The notes beneath the pieces were generated by a model. It ran no database searches. It was not told the DNA's origin and saw only the letters and a list, made by a program, of their open reading frames with translations. A program made the position numbers and the translations under genes. Shown here in pieces: positions 1 to 8,577 of a stretch of 64,000 bases of DNA. Position 1 is the stretch's first letter. The number at the start of each line of letters is the position of its first letter. Location: assembly GCA_028280715.1 (NCBI GenBank), contig JANQLG010000022.1:1-64000 (forward strand), in the 5' to 3' direction. This DNA is from Spongiibacteraceae bacterium. Lineage in GTDB: Bacteria; Pseudomonadota; Gammaproteobacteria; Pseudomonadales; Dasaniaceae.

Positions 1-445
1 GCATAACTTGTCAAACCAATTCAAAGTCTCGTCCGACTCAAACACCACATATTAAAAAAGCTCACCCGTTGGGTTCGCGATACTTTTCTTTTAGATATAG
101 GAAGGATTGACTTGTAAAAGCCTTAGGACTTTTACAACCCTGCGGGCGCCTTCGGCGGTCCAAACGCTTTGCGTTTGTCGAACCTGCTCAGGTTCTCGTC
201 CGCCCAAACACCACATACTAAAAAGGCTCACCCGTTGGGTTCACGATACTTTTCTTTTAGATATAGGTCCTAGCCTGCATGGAAGGATTGACTTGTAAAA
301 GCCTTAGGGCTTTTACAACCCTGCGGGCGCCTTCGGCGGTTCAAACGCTTTGCGTTTGTCGAACCTACTCAGGTCCTCGTCCGCCCAAACACCACATACT
401 AAAAAGGCCCACCCGCTGGGTGAGCCTTTTTAGTATGGCGCGCTC
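1..445 (-). repeat. Tandem tail repeats downstream of tRNA-Arg
   Basis: Read on the minus strand, the DNA beyond tRNA-Arg is built of imperfect tandem units. The 9-mer GGAAGGATT, which belongs to the tRNA 3' end (446-454), recurs at 281-289 and 100-108, giving periods of 165 and 181 bp. Between these, both full units share a string of small inverted repeats: a TAAAAGCC..TTTTA stem, a GCGCC-TTCG-GGCG type stem, CAAACGC-TTT-GCGTTTG, and GAACCTG-CTCA-GGTTC. Each ends in AACACCACATACTAAAAAGG. The third unit is cut by the window edge. A 15-bp insertion near 267-281 explains the period difference. The arrangement resembles the tail repeats of the E. coli tyrT operon (rtT RNA), each of which carries a tRNA 3' end; that comparison is from memory. 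Confidence 0.85.
396..435 (-). terminator. Intrinsic terminator of tRNA-Arg
   Basis: A long inverted repeat begins directly at the encoded CCA end of tRNA-Arg. The outer arms ATACTAAAAAGGC and GCCTTTTTAGTAT are perfectly complementary, with a GC-rich apex and a T run when read on the minus strand. The equivalent segments in the upstream tail copies keep the left arm but have lost the right one. Confidence 0.85.
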
Positions 446-512
446 GGAAGGATTCGAACCTTCGACCGCCTGGTTCGTAGCCAGGTACTCTATCCAGCTG
501 AGCTACGAGCGC
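436..512 (-). tRNA. argV: tRNA-Arg, anticodon ACG
   Basis: The reverse complement folds as a complete 77-nt tRNA. The acceptor arms are GCGCTCG and CGAGCGC, followed by the discriminator G and an encoded CCA. The anticodon loop CTACGAA holds ACG, and the T arm contains GGTTCGAATCC. It is the second tRNA after csrA on this strand. E. coli has the same order, csrA-serV followed by several tRNA-Arg(ACG) genes. The symbol is given by that synteny. Confidence 0.97.
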
Positions 513-597
513 GTAGGGTGCGCACTATAGGGATGTGCGGCTTTTTAGTCAATAGGTTCAAGGGCTTATATTGAAGCCTTTGATCTATCTGTAGTAA

Positions 598-726
598 CGG
601 AGAAGGAGGGATAAACTCAAAATAGCCTATAGGCTATTTTGACCCCTTTGGGGCGACCTTCGGTCGGTCCAAATTGCTTTGCAATTTGTCGAACCACGAG
701 GATTCTCGTCCGTCCTGCTTCGCAGG
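598..726 (-). repeat. Hairpin-rich tail element after tRNA-Ser with copied tRNA 3' end
   Basis: The 15-mer CGGAGAAGGAGGGAT at 598-612 is identical to 771-785 in the 3' part of tRNA-Ser, 173 bp away. Between the copy and the terminator lie stems built like those after tRNA-Arg: AATAGCC-TA-GGCTATT (about 620-640), GACC-TTCG-GGTC type (about 655-667), CAAATTGC-TTT-GCAATTTG (about 669-688), and CGAACCACGAG-GATT-CTCGTCCG (about 690-712). The order and flanks (TTTGTCGAACC, CTCGTCCG) match the tRNA-Arg tails, but the stem sequences differ and co-vary. Confidence 0.75.
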
Positions 727-767
727 TTAATTTAAAAGGCCCCTCAAAGAGGAGCCTTTTAAATTAA
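727..767 (-). terminator. Intrinsic terminator of tRNA-Ser
   Basis: Arms TTAATTTAAAAGGC and GCCTTTTAAATTAA flank a short CCCTCAAAGAGGA apex. This perfect hairpin starts next to the CCA of tRNA-Ser and ends in a T-rich stretch on the minus strand. Confidence 0.8.
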
Positions 768-857
768 TGGCGGAGAAGGAGGGATTCGAACCCTCGATCC
801 AGTTTCCCAGATATACCCTTAGCAGGGGCACGCCTTCAGCCACTCGGCCACTTCTCC
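768..857 (-). tRNA. serV: tRNA-Ser, anticodon GCT
   Basis: The reverse complement gives a 90-nt class II tRNA. The acceptor arms are GGAGAAG and CTTCTCC, followed by G and CCA. The anticodon loop CTGCTAA holds GCT. There is a long variable arm, and the T arm contains GGTTCGAATCC. It lies 104 bp after csrA, as serV does in E. coli. Confidence 0.97.
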
Positions 858-923
858 GCGTAAACTTTTTTAGGTCGGAAAGCCTTGGATATACAGACTA
901 GTGCCACCTAAAACGAGCGCGGC

Positions 924-951
924 ATCATACCACATTCGGTGTAATTTCAAA
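924..951 (-). promoter_or_regulatory. Sigma-70-like promoter of the tRNA-Ser/tRNA-Arg unit
   Basis: On the minus strand, TTTGAA (946-951) and TATGAT (924-929) are separated by 16 bp. They are followed by a GC-rich discriminator (GCCGCGCTCG), as expected for a stringently controlled stable-RNA promoter. It lies about 67 bp before the tRNA-Ser 5' end and just after csrA. The call rests on pattern only. Confidence 0.5.
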
Positions 952-961
952 GGCTTAATAC

Positions 962-1153
962 CTATGAATTACCTCTGTTGTCTTCATCTTTTTCACGCTG
1001 AATCCGTTGATAAATTTCTTCACGGTGTACAGCAACATCTTTAGGCGCATTCACACCTAAGCGGACCTGATTTCCTTTCACGCCCAGTACTGTGACGGTA
1101 ACATCATCACCTACCATCAAGGTTTCGCCAATACGGCGAGTTAAAATCAACAT
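962..1153 (-). CDS. csrA: Carbon storage regulator CsrA (RsmA)
   Basis: This is a 63-residue RNA-binding dimer that represses or stabilises target mRNAs by binding GGA motifs in leaders. The protein opens with [10 protein letters not shown] and carries the QVRLGVNAP segment with the conserved RNA-contacting arginine; length and sequence are standard for the family. The start is supported by GGGAGAAATGTCATG. It sits between lysC (134 bp upstream) and tRNA-Ser, the usual gammaproteobacterial order. The C-terminal tail after residue 50 is charged and variable, as usual. Confidence 0.97.
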   Translation of the reverse strand: MLILTRRIGETLMVGDDVTVTVLGVKGNQVRLGVNAPKDVAVHREEIYQRIQREKDEDNRGNS

Positions 1154-1287
1154 GACATTTCTCCCAGGTACTGCCTGCCGTCTGTGAAGGCATGTCCCTG
1201 TTTTTTTATAATAATAAATGTAATCCGTTAATCGTTACTGTGGCCCTCCATGTTATTGCCAACAGCCCCCTTATAACAACCCTTATC

Positions 1288-2529
1288 TCAGCTTTGATCT
1301 TCTTCTGGTACTGGCTTATCCAAATCAAACACCGAATGTAATGCTCGTACACCTAACTCCAGGAATTTTTCATCGATAACCACAGAAATCTTAATCTCTG
1401 AGGTGGTAATCAATTCAATATTAATAGCAACGTCTGCCAACGCTTTAAACATTTTGCTAGCAATACCTGCGTGAGAACGCATACCGACACCGACGATGGA
1501 TACTTTCGCTATTTTGGCATCAGTCACCACTTCACGCGCACCCAATTCTTCAGCAGTGGCACGAAGAATAGCTTCAGCACGTGGCAGATCGTTACGATGC
1601 ACGGTAAAGGTAATATCGTTAGTTTTATCTTCACCGACGTTCTGTACGATAACATCGACTTCGATATTGGATTCACTGATGGGACCTAACACTTTATAGG
1701 CAACACCGGGAATGTCCGGCACACCCAAGATACTCAGTTTGGCTTCGTCGCGATTAAAGGCGATTCCCGATATAGCAGGAGTCTCCATAGATGTATTTTC
1801 CTCTAAACTAATTAATGTACCGGGACCATCTTGAAAACTATGCAAAACACGCAACGGCACATTGTATTTACCGGCAAACTCCACAGCTCTGATCTGAAGA
1901 ACTTTCGACCCCAGGCTCGCCATTTCCAACATTTCTTCGAAGGTGATGCGATCTAAACGGCGAGCACTATCAACCACACGGGGATCGGTAGTGTATACAC
2001 CGTCCACATCTGTGTAAATCTGGCACTCGTCAGCTTTTAATGCGGCGGCTAACGCAACAGCTGTTGTGTCTGAGCCACCACGCCCAAGCGTAGTGATGTT
2101 GCCATCTTCATCGGTTCCCTGAAAACCGGCAACAACCACGACACGCCCTTGATCAAGATCTTGACGAATGTTCACATCATCAATCTGTTTGATACGTGCT
2201 TTGTTATGAGCACTGTCAGTGACAATTTTGACCTGTGAACCGGTATAAGACCGTGCCGGTACCCCTCTTTTATTAAGCGCCATGCTTAACAGAGCAATAG
2301 TCACCTGCTCCCCGGTTGAGACCAGCACATCAAGCTCACGCGGAGTTGGCTGTTCTTCAATTTCATGAGCTAGGCCAATAAGACGATTGGTTTCACCACT
2401 CATGGCCGACACTGCTACCACCATGTCATGCCCCTGGCGGCGAAATTCTGCAACTTTATCAGCAACACTTTCTATCCGTTCTATTGTTCCAACAGAAGTG
2501 CCGCCAAATTTCTGAACTATTAAACTCAT
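1288..2529 (-). CDS. lysC: Aspartate kinase
   Basis: It phosphorylates aspartate with ATP, the first step towards lysine, methionine, threonine and diaminopimelate. The 413 residues have the usual form of the monofunctional enzyme. An amino-acid kinase domain occupies about 1-245, with KFGGTS at residues 7-12 and a GRGGSDTTA segment near 150. Two C-terminal ACT regulatory domains follow (about 265-405). The tandem ACT pair predicts allosteric feedback by lysine and/or threonine. The start ATG gives the canonical SLIVQKFGGTS N-terminus. It lies between alaS and csrA, as in Pseudomonas-type genomes. Confidence 0.97.
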   Translation of the reverse strand: MSLIVQKFGGTSVGTIERIESVADKVAEFRRQGHDMVVAVSAMSGETNRLIGLAHEIEEQPTPRELDVLVSTGEQVTIALLSMALNKRGVPARSYTGSQVKIVTDSAHNKARIKQIDDVNIRQDLDQGRVVVVAGFQGTDEDGNITTLGRGGSDTTAVALAAALKADECQIYTDVDGVYTTDPRVVDSARRLDRITFEEMLEMASLGSKVLQIRAVEFAGKYNVPLRVLHSFQDGPGTLISLEENTSMETPAISGIAFNRDEAKLSILGVPDIPGVAYKVLGPISESNIEVDVIVQNVGEDKTNDITFTVHRNDLPRAEAILRATAEELGAREVVTDAKIAKVSIVGVGMRSHAGIASKMFKALADVAINIELITTSEIKISVVIDEKFLELGVRALHSVFDLDKPVPEEDQS

Positions 2530-2653
2530 TGATTATCGATCTTAAATCCAACAAACCGTCAGCGGAAAAACGTGAATAGAGCCAATCTCCGCCCAATATT
2601 CACCTACCAGCTGCACCCAAAGGGCGCCAATTAAACACTAATTACGCGGCAAA

Positions 2654-5278
2654 TTAAACCTGTTCAACCCAATCTTTTACCGCTTCTAATGCTGCAGGTA
2701 GAGCCGCTATATCGTTACCACCACCCTGCGCCATATCCGGGCGACCGCCGCCTTTACCTCCCAACTTGCCAGCAGTTTCGCGCATCAGGTCTCCAGCTTT
2801 ATAACGATCGGTCAGATCTTTAGTCACACCGGCCACCAAAGCTATTTTTTCACCATCAACTGCGGCTAATAGAATAACTGCTGAACCGAGTTTATTTTTC
2901 AACTGATCCATGGTGTCGCGAAGGCTCTTGGCGTCGACGCCTTCAAGAGAAACCGCTAACACATTAACGCCATTAACTTCTTGTGCTTGGCTGGCCAAGT
3001 CACTACCCGCCACTGAAGCCATTTTTGCCTTCAGTTGAGCCATTTCTTTCTCAAGCTGCTTTTGACCTTCGATCAACTGCTGAATTTTGCTGGCTACATT
3101 TTCTTTTGAGCCCTTCACCATGGCCGCAATATCTGTCAAGGACTGTTCTGCAGAATGACATAATACCAGTGCTGCTTTACCGGTAACGGCTTCGATACGG
3201 CGAATACCTGCAGCAATACCGGATTCAGACACAATGCGCATCAAACCAATATCACCAGTCCGGTTTACATGGGTACCGCCACATAATTCCACCGAAAAAT
3301 TATCTTCGCCCATGGCAAGCACGCGAACTTCATCACCATATTTTTCACCAAACAACATCATGGCACCCAGCTCCTTGGCCTTCTCCATATTAGTGACTGT
3401 GGTTTGTACTTCGGTATTGGCTCGGATTTGATCATTCACTAAGGTTTCAATCTGGTTTAGCTGGTCGGCAGTCACTCCCTCAAAATGGGAGAAATCAAAA
3501 CGCAGTTTCTGCGCATCGACCAACGACCCCTTCTGGGTAACATGATCACCTAACACCTGGCGAAGTGCGGCATGCAATAAATGCGTTGCCGAGTGATTCA
3601 GAGCAGTAGCCTGGCGAATATCAGCATCGACGGCTCCCTGCAAAATATCACCTACAACAATGGCGCCTTCAGCTAATATGCCGTGGTGTAAGTGGTTGTC
3701 ATCACTCTTGGTGGTGTCAGTCACTTCAAAACGTACACCAGCAGCAGTCAGCAATCCACTGTCACCAACCTGACCACCAGATTCACCATAAAAAGGTGTA
3801 CTGACTAACACAACAACACCTTGTTCACCCGCAGCCAAGCTGCCGACTAATTCTCCATCTTTAAGCAGCGCTGCGACTTCACAATCAGCAGATAAATACG
3901 AATAACCGGTAAATGCTGTTGCGCCATCAATAGCAACTCCCTCTGCTAAATCCATTTTGAAATTGCTGGCACTGCGTGCACGTTGACGTTGCTCTTCCAT
4001 ATGCTGTTCAAAGCCGGCTTCATCCAATGTGAGGTTTCGCTCGCGGGCAATATCACCTGTTAGATCAACCGGGAAGCCGTAAGTGTCATATAACTTGAAG
4101 ATGGTTTCACCGGGAATTTGATTACCCTGCAGATTTTCCAAATCGGCTTCAAGAATGCGCATGCCTTGATCCAGCGTCTTGGCAAACTGTTGTTCTTCAG
4201 TCAGCAAAACTTTTTCAACCTGGGCTTGCAGCTTAACTAATTCCGGATAGGCTTCGCCCATTTCCTTGGCCAGCGGTGCTACTAACTTATGAAAGAACGG
4301 TTCTGTTGCACCCAGCTTGTTACCATGACGAACTGCGCGGCGAACAATACGACGTAGAACATAACCGCGACCCTCGTTGGAGGGCAACACACCATCAACA
4401 ACCAAAAACGCACAAGAGCGAATATGATCAGCAATGACACGCAAAGAAGTGTTGGTAGTATCATCAATTTTCAATACGCTACCTGCGGCGCGCAATAAAT
4501 TCTGAAACAGGTCAATCTCATAATTGCTGTGCACACCCTGCATCACCGCTGCTATGCGCTCAAGCCCCATACCGGTATCCACTGATGGCGCAGGCAAATC
4601 TGTCATATTGCCATTGGCATCGCGGTTAAACTGCATAAAGACGTTGTTCCAGATTTCTATAAAACGATCGCCATCTTCGTCGGGCGAACCTGGAGGACCA
4701 CCCGCCACATCTGGGCCGTGGTCATAGAAAATTTCAGTACAGGGACCACAGGGGCCAGTATCCCCCATCGACCAGAAATTATCGGAGGCGTACTTGGCAC
4801 CTTTGTTATCGCCAATGCGGATTAAACGCTCCTCAGGAATGCCGACTTGGTCCTTCCAAATACTGTAGGCCTCATCGTCATCGGCATAAACTGTCACCGT
4901 CAGCTTATCAGCGTCAATATTGAGCCATTGATCAGATGTTAGGAATTCCCAGGCATACTTAATCGCATCGCGCTTAAAGTAATCGCCAAAACTAAAATTA
5001 CCCAACATTTCAAAGAAGGTATGATGACGAGCGGTATAACCGACGTTTTCCAAATCATTATGCTTACCACCAGCGCGTACACAGCGTTGAGAACTGGCAG
5101 CGCGGGTATAGGGGCGAGGATCCAGTCCCAGAAATACATCTTTGAACTGAACCATACCAGCATTGGTAAACAGCAGGGTGGGATCATTACCTGGTACCAA
5201 TGGGCTACTGGCAACGCGGGTGTGACCCTGCTCTTCAAAATAGCGCAAAAAGGCTTCACGAATTTCAGAACTATTCAT
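2654..5278 (-). CDS. alaS: Alanyl-tRNA synthetase
   Basis: It charges tRNA-Ala and edits misacylated Ser/Gly. With start ATG at 5278 it is 874 residues, the normal bacterial length. That start gives [19 protein letters not shown], while an upstream in-frame TTG at 5284 adds only two residues. Visible features are the class II catalytic core (about 1-450), the editing-domain zinc motifs HSATH and CGGTH, and the glycine-rich C-terminal end with [15 protein letters not shown]. The usual neighbours recA-recX are not upstream here; a Trm112-like gene precedes it. Three 14-bp repeats lie about 90-130 bp before the start. Confidence 0.97.
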   Translation of the reverse strand: MNSSEIREAFLRYFEEQGHTRVASSPLVPGNDPTLLFTNAGMVQFKDVFLGLDPRPYTRAASSQRCVRAGGKHNDLENVGYTARHHTFFEMLGNFSFGDYFKRDAIKYAWEFLTSDQWLNIDADKLTVTVYADDDEAYSIWKDQVGIPEERLIRIGDNKGAKYASDNFWSMGDTGPCGPCTEIFYDHGPDVAGGPPGSPDEDGDRFIEIWNNVFMQFNRDANGNMTDLPAPSVDTGMGLERIAAVMQGVHSNYEIDLFQNLLRAAGSVLKIDDTTNTSLRVIADHIRSCAFLVVDGVLPSNEGRGYVLRRIVRRAVRHGNKLGATEPFFHKLVAPLAKEMGEAYPELVKLQAQVEKVLLTEEQQFAKTLDQGMRILEADLENLQGNQIPGETIFKLYDTYGFPVDLTGDIARERNLTLDEAGFEQHMEEQRQRARSASNFKMDLAEGVAIDGATAFTGYSYLSADCEVAALLKDGELVGSLAAGEQGVVVLVSTPFYGESGGQVGDSGLLTAAGVRFEVTDTTKSDDNHLHHGILAEGAIVVGDILQGAVDADIRQATALNHSATHLLHAALRQVLGDHVTQKGSLVDAQKLRFDFSHFEGVTADQLNQIETLVNDQIRANTEVQTTVTNMEKAKELGAMMLFGEKYGDEVRVLAMGEDNFSVELCGGTHVNRTGDIGLMRIVSESGIAAGIRRIEAVTGKAALVLCHSAEQSLTDIAAMVKGSKENVASKIQQLIEGQKQLEKEMAQLKAKMASVAGSDLASQAQEVNGVNVLAVSLEGVDAKSLRDTMDQLKNKLGSAVILLAAVDGEKIALVAGVTKDLTDRYKAGDLMRETAGKLGGKGGGRPDMAQGGGNDIAALPAALEAVKDWVEQV

Positions 5279-5365
5279 TGTCAATCAGATATCCAGAAAC
5301 TTTTAACAAACCACTAATAATCCACACACTAACAATCCACTGCGGGCCTCACCAATCTCTCGGTA

Positions 5366-5407
5366 CCAATCCCTCACTGCCATTCCCTCGCTGCCATTCC
5401 CTCACTA
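5366..5407. repeat. Three 14-bp tandem repeats upstream of alaS
   Basis: Three adjacent copies read CCAATCCCTCACTG, CCATTCCCTCGCTG and CCATTCCCTCACTA. They lie in the spacer between alaS and the Trm112-like gene (5279-5578). An adjacent looser pair, ACTAATAATCCAC and ACTAACAATCCAC, lies at about 5311-5340. No function is evident. Confidence 0.8.
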
Positions 5408-5578
5408 CAGTGTGGCGGCAAAGCCGGGCATTATATAGGAAAGCCAGTCAAAGACCGAGAGCCAAAAAACTAAAAAACTCCCGGAAAAGGAGCCTTTTGA
5501 AAGGAAGTTCTTTAAAAAAACGCTATTTGGATAATAAAAAAAGCAAACGATCAACGATGCTGAAGACATCGCTAATCA

Positions 5579-5764
5579 TTAGCCCAGCTTTTCATCTGCT
5601 GTTAGTTGGCGAGCCTCTTCTTCGAGCATCACCGGAATACCGTCACGCACTGGATAAGCTAAGCCGCTGGCTTTGCAAACTAACTCTTGCTTCTCTTTAT
5701 CATACTTTACAGGCGCCTTGCTAACAGGACAGACCAAAATGCTTAATAACTTTTTGTTGATCAT
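5579..5764 (-). CDS. ycaR: Trm112-like zinc-ribbon protein (UPF0434/YcaR family)
   Basis: This is a 61-residue member of the Trm112/YcaR family, small proteins of uncertain bacterial function related to the eukaryotic methyltransferase partner Trm112. The diagnostic pattern [11 protein letters not shown]...[20 protein letters not shown] is present, with only two of the cysteines seen in metal-binding relatives. The start is set by GAGGAATTTTGATG, choosing ATG 5764 over the TTG one codon earlier. It follows the M23 peptidase gene by 15 bp on the same strand and is probably co-transcribed. Confidence 0.9.
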   Translation of the reverse strand: MINKKLLSILVCPVSKAPVKYDKEKQELVCKASGLAYPVRDGIPVMLEEEARQLTADEKLG

Positions 5765-5779
5765 CAAAATTCCTCAAAA

Positions 5780-6616
5780 TTAAAGGCCATCACCTTTTGC
5801 GGCCTCTGCTTTATGACTAGGCATTGGCGGTACAAGTAATTGCGGATCAATCCGGGTGTTTCGCCAATTCATTCGCCAATCAAGATGCGGCCCCGTCGCC
5901 CGACCACTCGCGCCGACTTCTGCCACGATATCACCTGGTGTAACTTCATCTCCTACCTTCACCAACACTTTGCTCAAGTGCATCAGGGTTGATGAAACGC
6001 CATGGCCATGATCGATGATTAAGGTACCACCGGAGTAAAACATGTCGGGATGTGCCAGCGTCACCACACCAGGAGCCGGCGTTGTCAACGGCGTGCCTGT
6101 CGGGGCTGCCACATCAACACCATAATGCGGCCTGCTCGGTTTGCCATTATAAACACGCTGGCTGCCATAAACACCCGTAATCGGGCCTACCAATGGCCAC
6201 TGAAATTCTCCGGCAAAGTCCATGCGTCCCAAACGCTTGGCTCTGGCACCTCTGACTTCAGCGGAATCCTTTCTAATACGCTTCAGGTCTTCTTGAGTGG
6301 GGTTCATAATACTTTGCGCAATGCCATTAACACGCTGGATGCGGTATTCACGTGGCTGGATCTGCAGAACCTGTTCAGTCGCCTTCCCATCTGGGCTGGT
6401 TACTGTCAATGTAGAGGTCACTGCAGCATCACGATCAAAACCCAGCACGAACGTACCCTCTTCACTTACCATCAATATTTCATCATCCAGGCGTACCTGA
6501 CTACCAGGGCTTACTTTGCCTATAACCATTCCACCCTGTTGCAACGGCCCATTCAACTCCAGCGCTTGCACTGAAGCACACAGTATGAATAACATCAGAA
6601 TGTTGAAAGCTTTCAT
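5780..6616 (-). CDS. Secreted M23-family (LytM) peptidase
   Basis: This 278-residue envelope protein has a signal peptide (about 1-18, cleaving after VQA), a beta-rich domain (about 20-90) and a C-terminal LytM domain (about 140-262). The HxxxD zinc motif is present (H164, D168), as is MHLS (H213). The last motif reads GPHLDW (H244, D246), where most active enzymes have H-x-H. Either Asp replaces the third ligand or the domain is a non-hydrolytic amidase activator like EnvC/NlpD. The start ATG follows AAGGTCATTAA. It is divergent from greB with 113 bp between starts, and a Trm112-like gene follows. Confidence 0.9.
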   Translation of the reverse strand: MKAFNILMLFILCASVQALELNGPLQQGGMVIGKVSPGSQVRLDDEILMVSEEGTFVLGFDRDAAVTSTLTVTSPDGKATEQVLQIQPREYRIQRVNGIAQSIMNPTQEDLKRIRKDSAEVRGARAKRLGRMDFAGEFQWPLVGPITGVYGSQRVYNGKPSRPHYGVDVAAPTGTPLTTPAPGVVTLAHPDMFYSGGTLIIDHGHGVSSTLMHLSKVLVKVGDEVTPGDIVAEVGASGRATGPHLDWRMNWRNTRIDPQLLVPPMPSHKAEAAKGDGL

Positions 6617-6677
6617 TTAATGACCTTAATTTAGCAACCTTAACTGAATGACCTTATCTAGCATTAATAATAGCCAG

Positions 6678-6683
6678 TATAAT
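6678..6683 (+). promoter_or_regulatory. Putative -10 box for greB
   Basis: A consensus TATAAT lies 47 bp before the greB ATG in the divergent spacer. The matching -35 (around 6654-6660, TTATCTA) is weak, so the call rests mainly on the -10. Confidence 0.35.
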
Positions 6684-6729
6684 ACTTCTGCTTAATCCTA
6701 ATGTCTGCTACCAGTATTTGAGTTTTACT

Positions 6730-7236
6730 ATGGGTCGATACCGTCCACCGACCAAGCCCGGTTCCTTCTATATCACCCCCAAGGGAGAAAAAGCCCTGCG
6801 TGATGAACTGCATCAACTTTGGAAAATAGAACGTCCACAAGTGACAGCAGTCGTTCATGAGGCAGCAAAAAATGGTGATCGCTCCGAAAACGGCGATTAT
6901 ATTTACGGCAAAAGACGATTGCGTGAAATCGACAGTCGAGTGCGCTTCCTCACCAAACGGCTTGATAAATTGGAAGTCGTTCAAGGCATACCAGAACAAC
7001 AAGACAAAATCTTTTTCGGCGCCTGGGTGACTATTGAAGATGAAGATGGCGAGCAACAAACTTATCGTATTGTCGGCCCCGACGAATTTGATTTAAAACT
7101 CAGAAAACTGAGCATGGATTCACCCCTCGCCAAAGCTTTACTAGGTAAATGCGAAGGAGATGATATTGTGTTTAACGCACCTGAGGGTGAAAAAGAGCTT
7201 TATATCGCCAAAGTTAGCTATCAAGCGATTGCTTAA
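6730..7236 (+). CDS. greB: Transcription elongation factor GreB
   Basis: It rescues backtracked RNA polymerase by inserting its coiled coil through the secondary channel and stimulating transcript cleavage. The 168-residue protein has the N-terminal coiled coil (about 12-85) with the acidic tip region GDRSENGDYIYGKRRLREID, and the C-terminal FKBP-like domain (about 90-165, with FFGAWVTIEDEDG). GreB rather than GreA is indicated by the YIYGKRRLREIDSRVRFL segment. An upstream in-frame TTG (6718) would add four residues; ATG 6730 is preferred. The stop overlaps that of the convergent Nudix gene by 3 bp. Confidence 0.95.
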   Translation: MGRYRPPTKPGSFYITPKGEKALRDELHQLWKIERPQVTAVVHEAAKNGDRSENGDYIYGKRRLREIDSRVRFLTKRLDKLEVVQGIPEQQDKIFFGAWVTIEDEDGEQQTYRIVGPDEFDLKLRKLSMDSPLAKALLGKCEGDDIVFNAPEGEKELYIAKVSYQAIA

Positions 7237-7808
7237 TAAACATTTCCTGCAACCTTTTTCTCCGCAGCTAGCAGGCCTGCGATCGATATGGCGTCAGTAA
7301 TTTCACCGCGATCAATCATGGCAATTGCTTCACTCAAAGGTATTTCTTTGACGATTAAATCACTTTCGCTATCCTCTAACGCCGCTTGTCCACGCTTGAG
7401 ATTGGTGGCGAGAAAAACATAGCCCTCTTCGTCAGTCACAGAATTGGATGGATGAACCTTGAGCAACTGCTGCCATCGTCCACCCGTCAATCCTGTTTCC
7501 TCTTGCAGTTCTCTCTGCGCAGCTTCCAACGGCGATGTATCCAATGCACCTCCACCCATGGGTATCTCCCAGCTGTGCTCATTCAACGTATAGCGATGCT
7601 GGCCGACAAGCATCGTGTTACGTTGTTCATCGATTGTCACGATACCCAGTGCGCGACTTTTAAAATGAATATGGCCATAAATGCCATCAGTGCCCGCAGG
7701 TGTGATCACCTCATCGTGACTCACTGTTATCCAGGGGTTGTCGTATACTTGCTGACGAGATTTTCGCTGCCATGGGCCTATCTTTTCAGGCTTTCTATTG
7801 TCACTCAT
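7233..7808 (-). CDS. Nudix hydrolase
   Basis: It probably hydrolyses a nucleoside-diphosphate-linked compound such as ADP-ribose or a related sugar nucleotide. The Nudix box is present (GGG..., then REL-QEETGL), with the catalytic REXXEE glutamates intact. The first Glu of the consensus GX5E is a Thr here. There are 191 residues from ATG 7808; a GTG three codons earlier is less likely. It lies 12 bp after the EEP-family gene and is the last gene of the clsB-ybhP-like run. The substrate is not deducible. Confidence 0.85.
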   Translation of the reverse strand: MSDNRKPEKIGPWQRKSRQQVYDNPWITVSHDEVITPAGTDGIYGHIHFKSRALGIVTIDEQRNTMLVGQHRYTLNEHSWEIPMGGGALDTSPLEAAQRELQEETGLTGGRWQQLLKVHPSNSVTDEEGYVFLATNLKRGQAALEDSESDLIVKEIPLSEAIAMIDRGEITDAISIAGLLAAEKKVAGNVY

Positions 7809-7820
7809 CGATAACACTTC

Positions 7821-8567
7821 TTATGCTGTTGCCAGGGAAAAAGTCGCAGTTAAGGCGCGATGATCGGACAAACGCCGCCAACTAGCTCCAACCAATACGT
7901 TAGCATCAATCAGGCTGAGATTACGAAAATATATTCTATCCATCGAAAACAGAGGCAGCCTGGCCGGATAGGTTTTTGCCGGGCGACCATAAATCGTAGT
8001 AAAGGCCTCCTGCAAATGCGTTTTTTGAATGAGGCGATGTGACTTTGCCGTCCAGTCATTAAAATCACCTGCGACAATTAAAGGTGCATCTGCAGGAATT
8101 TCATTGGAAATCACATCCAGCAAAATTTCTAACTGATGTTGACGCTCTCTCTCCAGCAAGCCCATATGTATACAAAAAACATAGACTTCATTTTGCAAGC
8201 GGCAGGATAAAATACCGCGCTGGGAAAACCACCAGCGACTCACATCACGATTAACCCATTCCAGCATTGGATACTTGCTTAAAATAGCATTGCCGTGATG
8301 ACCGCGCTGATAGACCGCATTTTTTCCATAAGCATGATGGGGCCAAACTTCATCAGCAAGATATTCAAACTGAGAGGCTTCAACACTATTGATTACCGGC
8401 ATTCGACGCAACCGGTTTCCTACCACTTCCTGAAGACAGACTATATCAGCAGACTGAGCGCGTATTGCCTGCCTCAACTGAGCAAGTATCTCTCTGAGGT
8501 TAAGCGCGCAAAAGCCTTTATGAATGTTGTAGGTGCAAATTTTGAATGTACTGTTTCTGCTAGACAT
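7821..8567 (-). CDS. ybhP: Endonuclease/exonuclease/phosphatase family protein (YbhP-like)
   Basis: This 248-residue protein belongs to the metal-dependent EEP superfamily (DNase I/sphingomyelinase fold). The motifs are in order: TYNIHKG, CLQEV, HGNAILSKYP, GDFNDW and a terminal SDHRAL. The start is placed at ATG 8567 (MSSRNSTFKICTYN), just after the clsB stop; a longer frame running into clsB adds 16 unsupported residues. E. coli ybhP also neighbours clsB (ybhO), which supports a role in phospholipid metabolism. The actual substrate is unknown. Confidence 0.88.
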   Translation of the reverse strand: MSSRNSTFKICTYNIHKGFCALNLREILAQLRQAIRAQSADIVCLQEVVGNRLRRMPVINSVEASQFEYLADEVWPHHAYGKNAVYQRGHHGNAILSKYPMLEWVNRDVSRWWFSQRGILSCRLQNEVYVFCIHMGLLERERQHQLEILLDVISNEIPADAPLIVAGDFNDWTAKSHRLIQKTHLQEAFTTIYGRPAKTYPARLPLFSMDRIYFRNLSLIDANVLVGASWRRLSDHRALTATFSLATA

Positions 8568-8577
8568 GCCTAATACG

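Noticed and set aside
107-530. Two overlapping plus-strand frames (63 and 83 codons) in the tRNA tail repeats
   Set aside because: They are near-copies of each other because the DNA is a tandem repeat, they run through hairpins and into tRNA-Arg, and they lack ribosome sites.
1-770. CRISPR array
   Set aside because: Units are about 165-181 bp, imperfect and full of internal hairpins, with no unique 30-40 bp spacers and no cas genes.
5200-5724. 174-codon plus-strand frame across the alaS start and spacer
   Set aside because: It runs antisense to alaS and the Trm112-like gene, includes low-complexity repeats, and resembles no protein.
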